Position numbers and translations under genes: made by a program
Assembly: GCA_963611685.1 (NCBI GenBank)
Contig: CAVDSU010000010.1
Coordinates: forward strand, 1-33,173
Source: UBA1724 sp963611685
Lineage (GTDB): Bacteria; Verrucomicrobiota; Lentisphaeria; Oligosphaerales; Oligosphaeraceae
DNA: 33,173 bases
Direction of reading: 5' to 3'
Shown: one piece after another, positions 32,923 through 33,173 of the stretch
How the letters are laid out: every line of letters starts with the position of its first letter
Position numbering within the stretch: position 1 is the first letter of the stretch
Notes under the pieces: generated by a model
The model's input: only the letters and a program-made list of their open reading frames with translations
Told to the model about the DNA's origin: nothing
Databases searched by the model: none

Positions 32923-32978
32923 GGAAAAAGAAGAGAAAAAAAGGGTATGGGTTTCAGGGAAACAAGGATGCGCCGCAT
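32919..32978 (-). CDS. 19-residue leader ORF coupled to the GH106-like gene
   Basis: On the minus strand AGGAGG (32988-32993) is followed after 9 nt by ATG 32978, opening a frame MRRILVSLKPIPFFSLLFP that stops at TGA 32919-32921. That stop overlaps the ATG of the GH106-like gene as ATGA. The large gene has only a pyrimidine tract before its own ATG, so initiation there probably depends on ribosomes finishing this ORF. The peptide is basic then hydrophobic. Alternatively a 1-bp change in the T7 run once joined it to the large gene as a signal-like N-terminus. Translation is unproven. Confidence 0.5.
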   Translation of the reverse strand: MRRILVSLKPIPFFSLLFP

Positions 32979-33083
32979 AATGTATTTCCTCCTGGGTGAA
33001 CGCGGTAACTGCCGCGGGGCGAATACCGCTTCGAAAGCGCCGCTAGCCCAAGCCCCCCCCTCCGTCCTAGCCGGATACCAACC

Positions 33084-33173
33084 TAGTACTTAGCCATTAG
33101 CGGCTAGTGGCTAGTCTACAAGGTGCCGCAGGCGCTCTTCCGCGGCTTTTGCCGCGGTGCCATTTGGCATCTC
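33084..33173. repeat. Inverted, diverged copy of the 72-bp left-end repeat
   Basis: The reverse complement of this stretch matches the left-end units across GAAGAGCGCCTGCGGCACCT and the TAGCCACTAGCC...CTAATGGCTA dyad. TAG triplets occur at 33084, 33091, 33098, 33105 and 33112, every 7 nt. The second hairpin is CCGCGGC-tttt-GCCGCGG (33140-33157) in place of CCGCC-ggta-GGCGG, with flanks conserved. A third dyad TGCCA-tt-TGGCA (33158-33169) runs to the window edge. The adjoining 32994-33083 holds only short dyads and a C-run. Confidence 0.88.

Overview
The window is GC-rich bacterial DNA, probably from a member of the PVC superphylum (Lentisphaerota, Verrucomicrobiota or Kiritimatiellota). The basis is family content: cytoplasmic GH106-, GH2-, GH20- and CBM9-like proteins, RicT/PSP1, a divergent MraY and few Shine-Dalgarno sequences. 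This is inference, since no rRNA is present. Two runs of N (2970-3080 and 19707-19895) and repeats at both ends suggest a draft, probably metagenomic, contig that broke at repeats. TAG is the stop codon of 13 of the 21 main genes, which is unusual for GC-rich DNA.

Left part (1-3191): a tandem array of 72-bp hairpin repeats, then a Bax-inhibitor-1-like membrane protein (+). Next comes a HipA-like kinase gene (-), bracketed on both sides by arrays of a second, ~108-bp dyad repeat in the same orientation.

Central minus-strand block (3192-16380), in transcription order: UDP-glucuronate decarboxylase, a sugar isomerase broken by a 29-bp tandem duplication, proC, a nucleotide-sugar epimerase, ricT, an O-antigen-ligase-like polymerase, gmk, a MATE transporter, and a single-ORF fusion of SbcD and SbcC. 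ricT, ligase and gmk are joined by 4-nt ATGA overlaps. The block combines surface-glycan synthesis with housekeeping genes.

Plus-strand pair (16608-19541): a CYTH-domain protein and a GH20-like protein that lacks the catalytic Asp-Glu pair. It is followed by a cluster of hairpins and the second gap.

Right minus-strand block (19911-32978), in transcription order: a 19-codon leader ORF coupled to a GH106-like glycosidase, phosphatidylserine decarboxylase, a GH2-like protein and a CBM9-like protein. After a structured spacer come a tail-anchored FHA protein, ftsH, apbE and mraY. The glycosidases and the CBM9-like protein have no signal peptides, so they should act in the cytoplasm on imported oligosaccharides. 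The FHA-FtsH-ApbE-MraY genes serve the envelope. The right end carries an inverted copy of the 72-bp repeat, with one hairpin stem replaced by a different but still self-complementary sequence.

No tRNA, rRNA, CRISPR array, transposase or phage gene was seen. The strongest candidates for something unusual are the SbcD-SbcC fusion, the 72-bp heptad TAG repeat, the repeat-bracketed HipA-like kinase and the coupled leader ORF.
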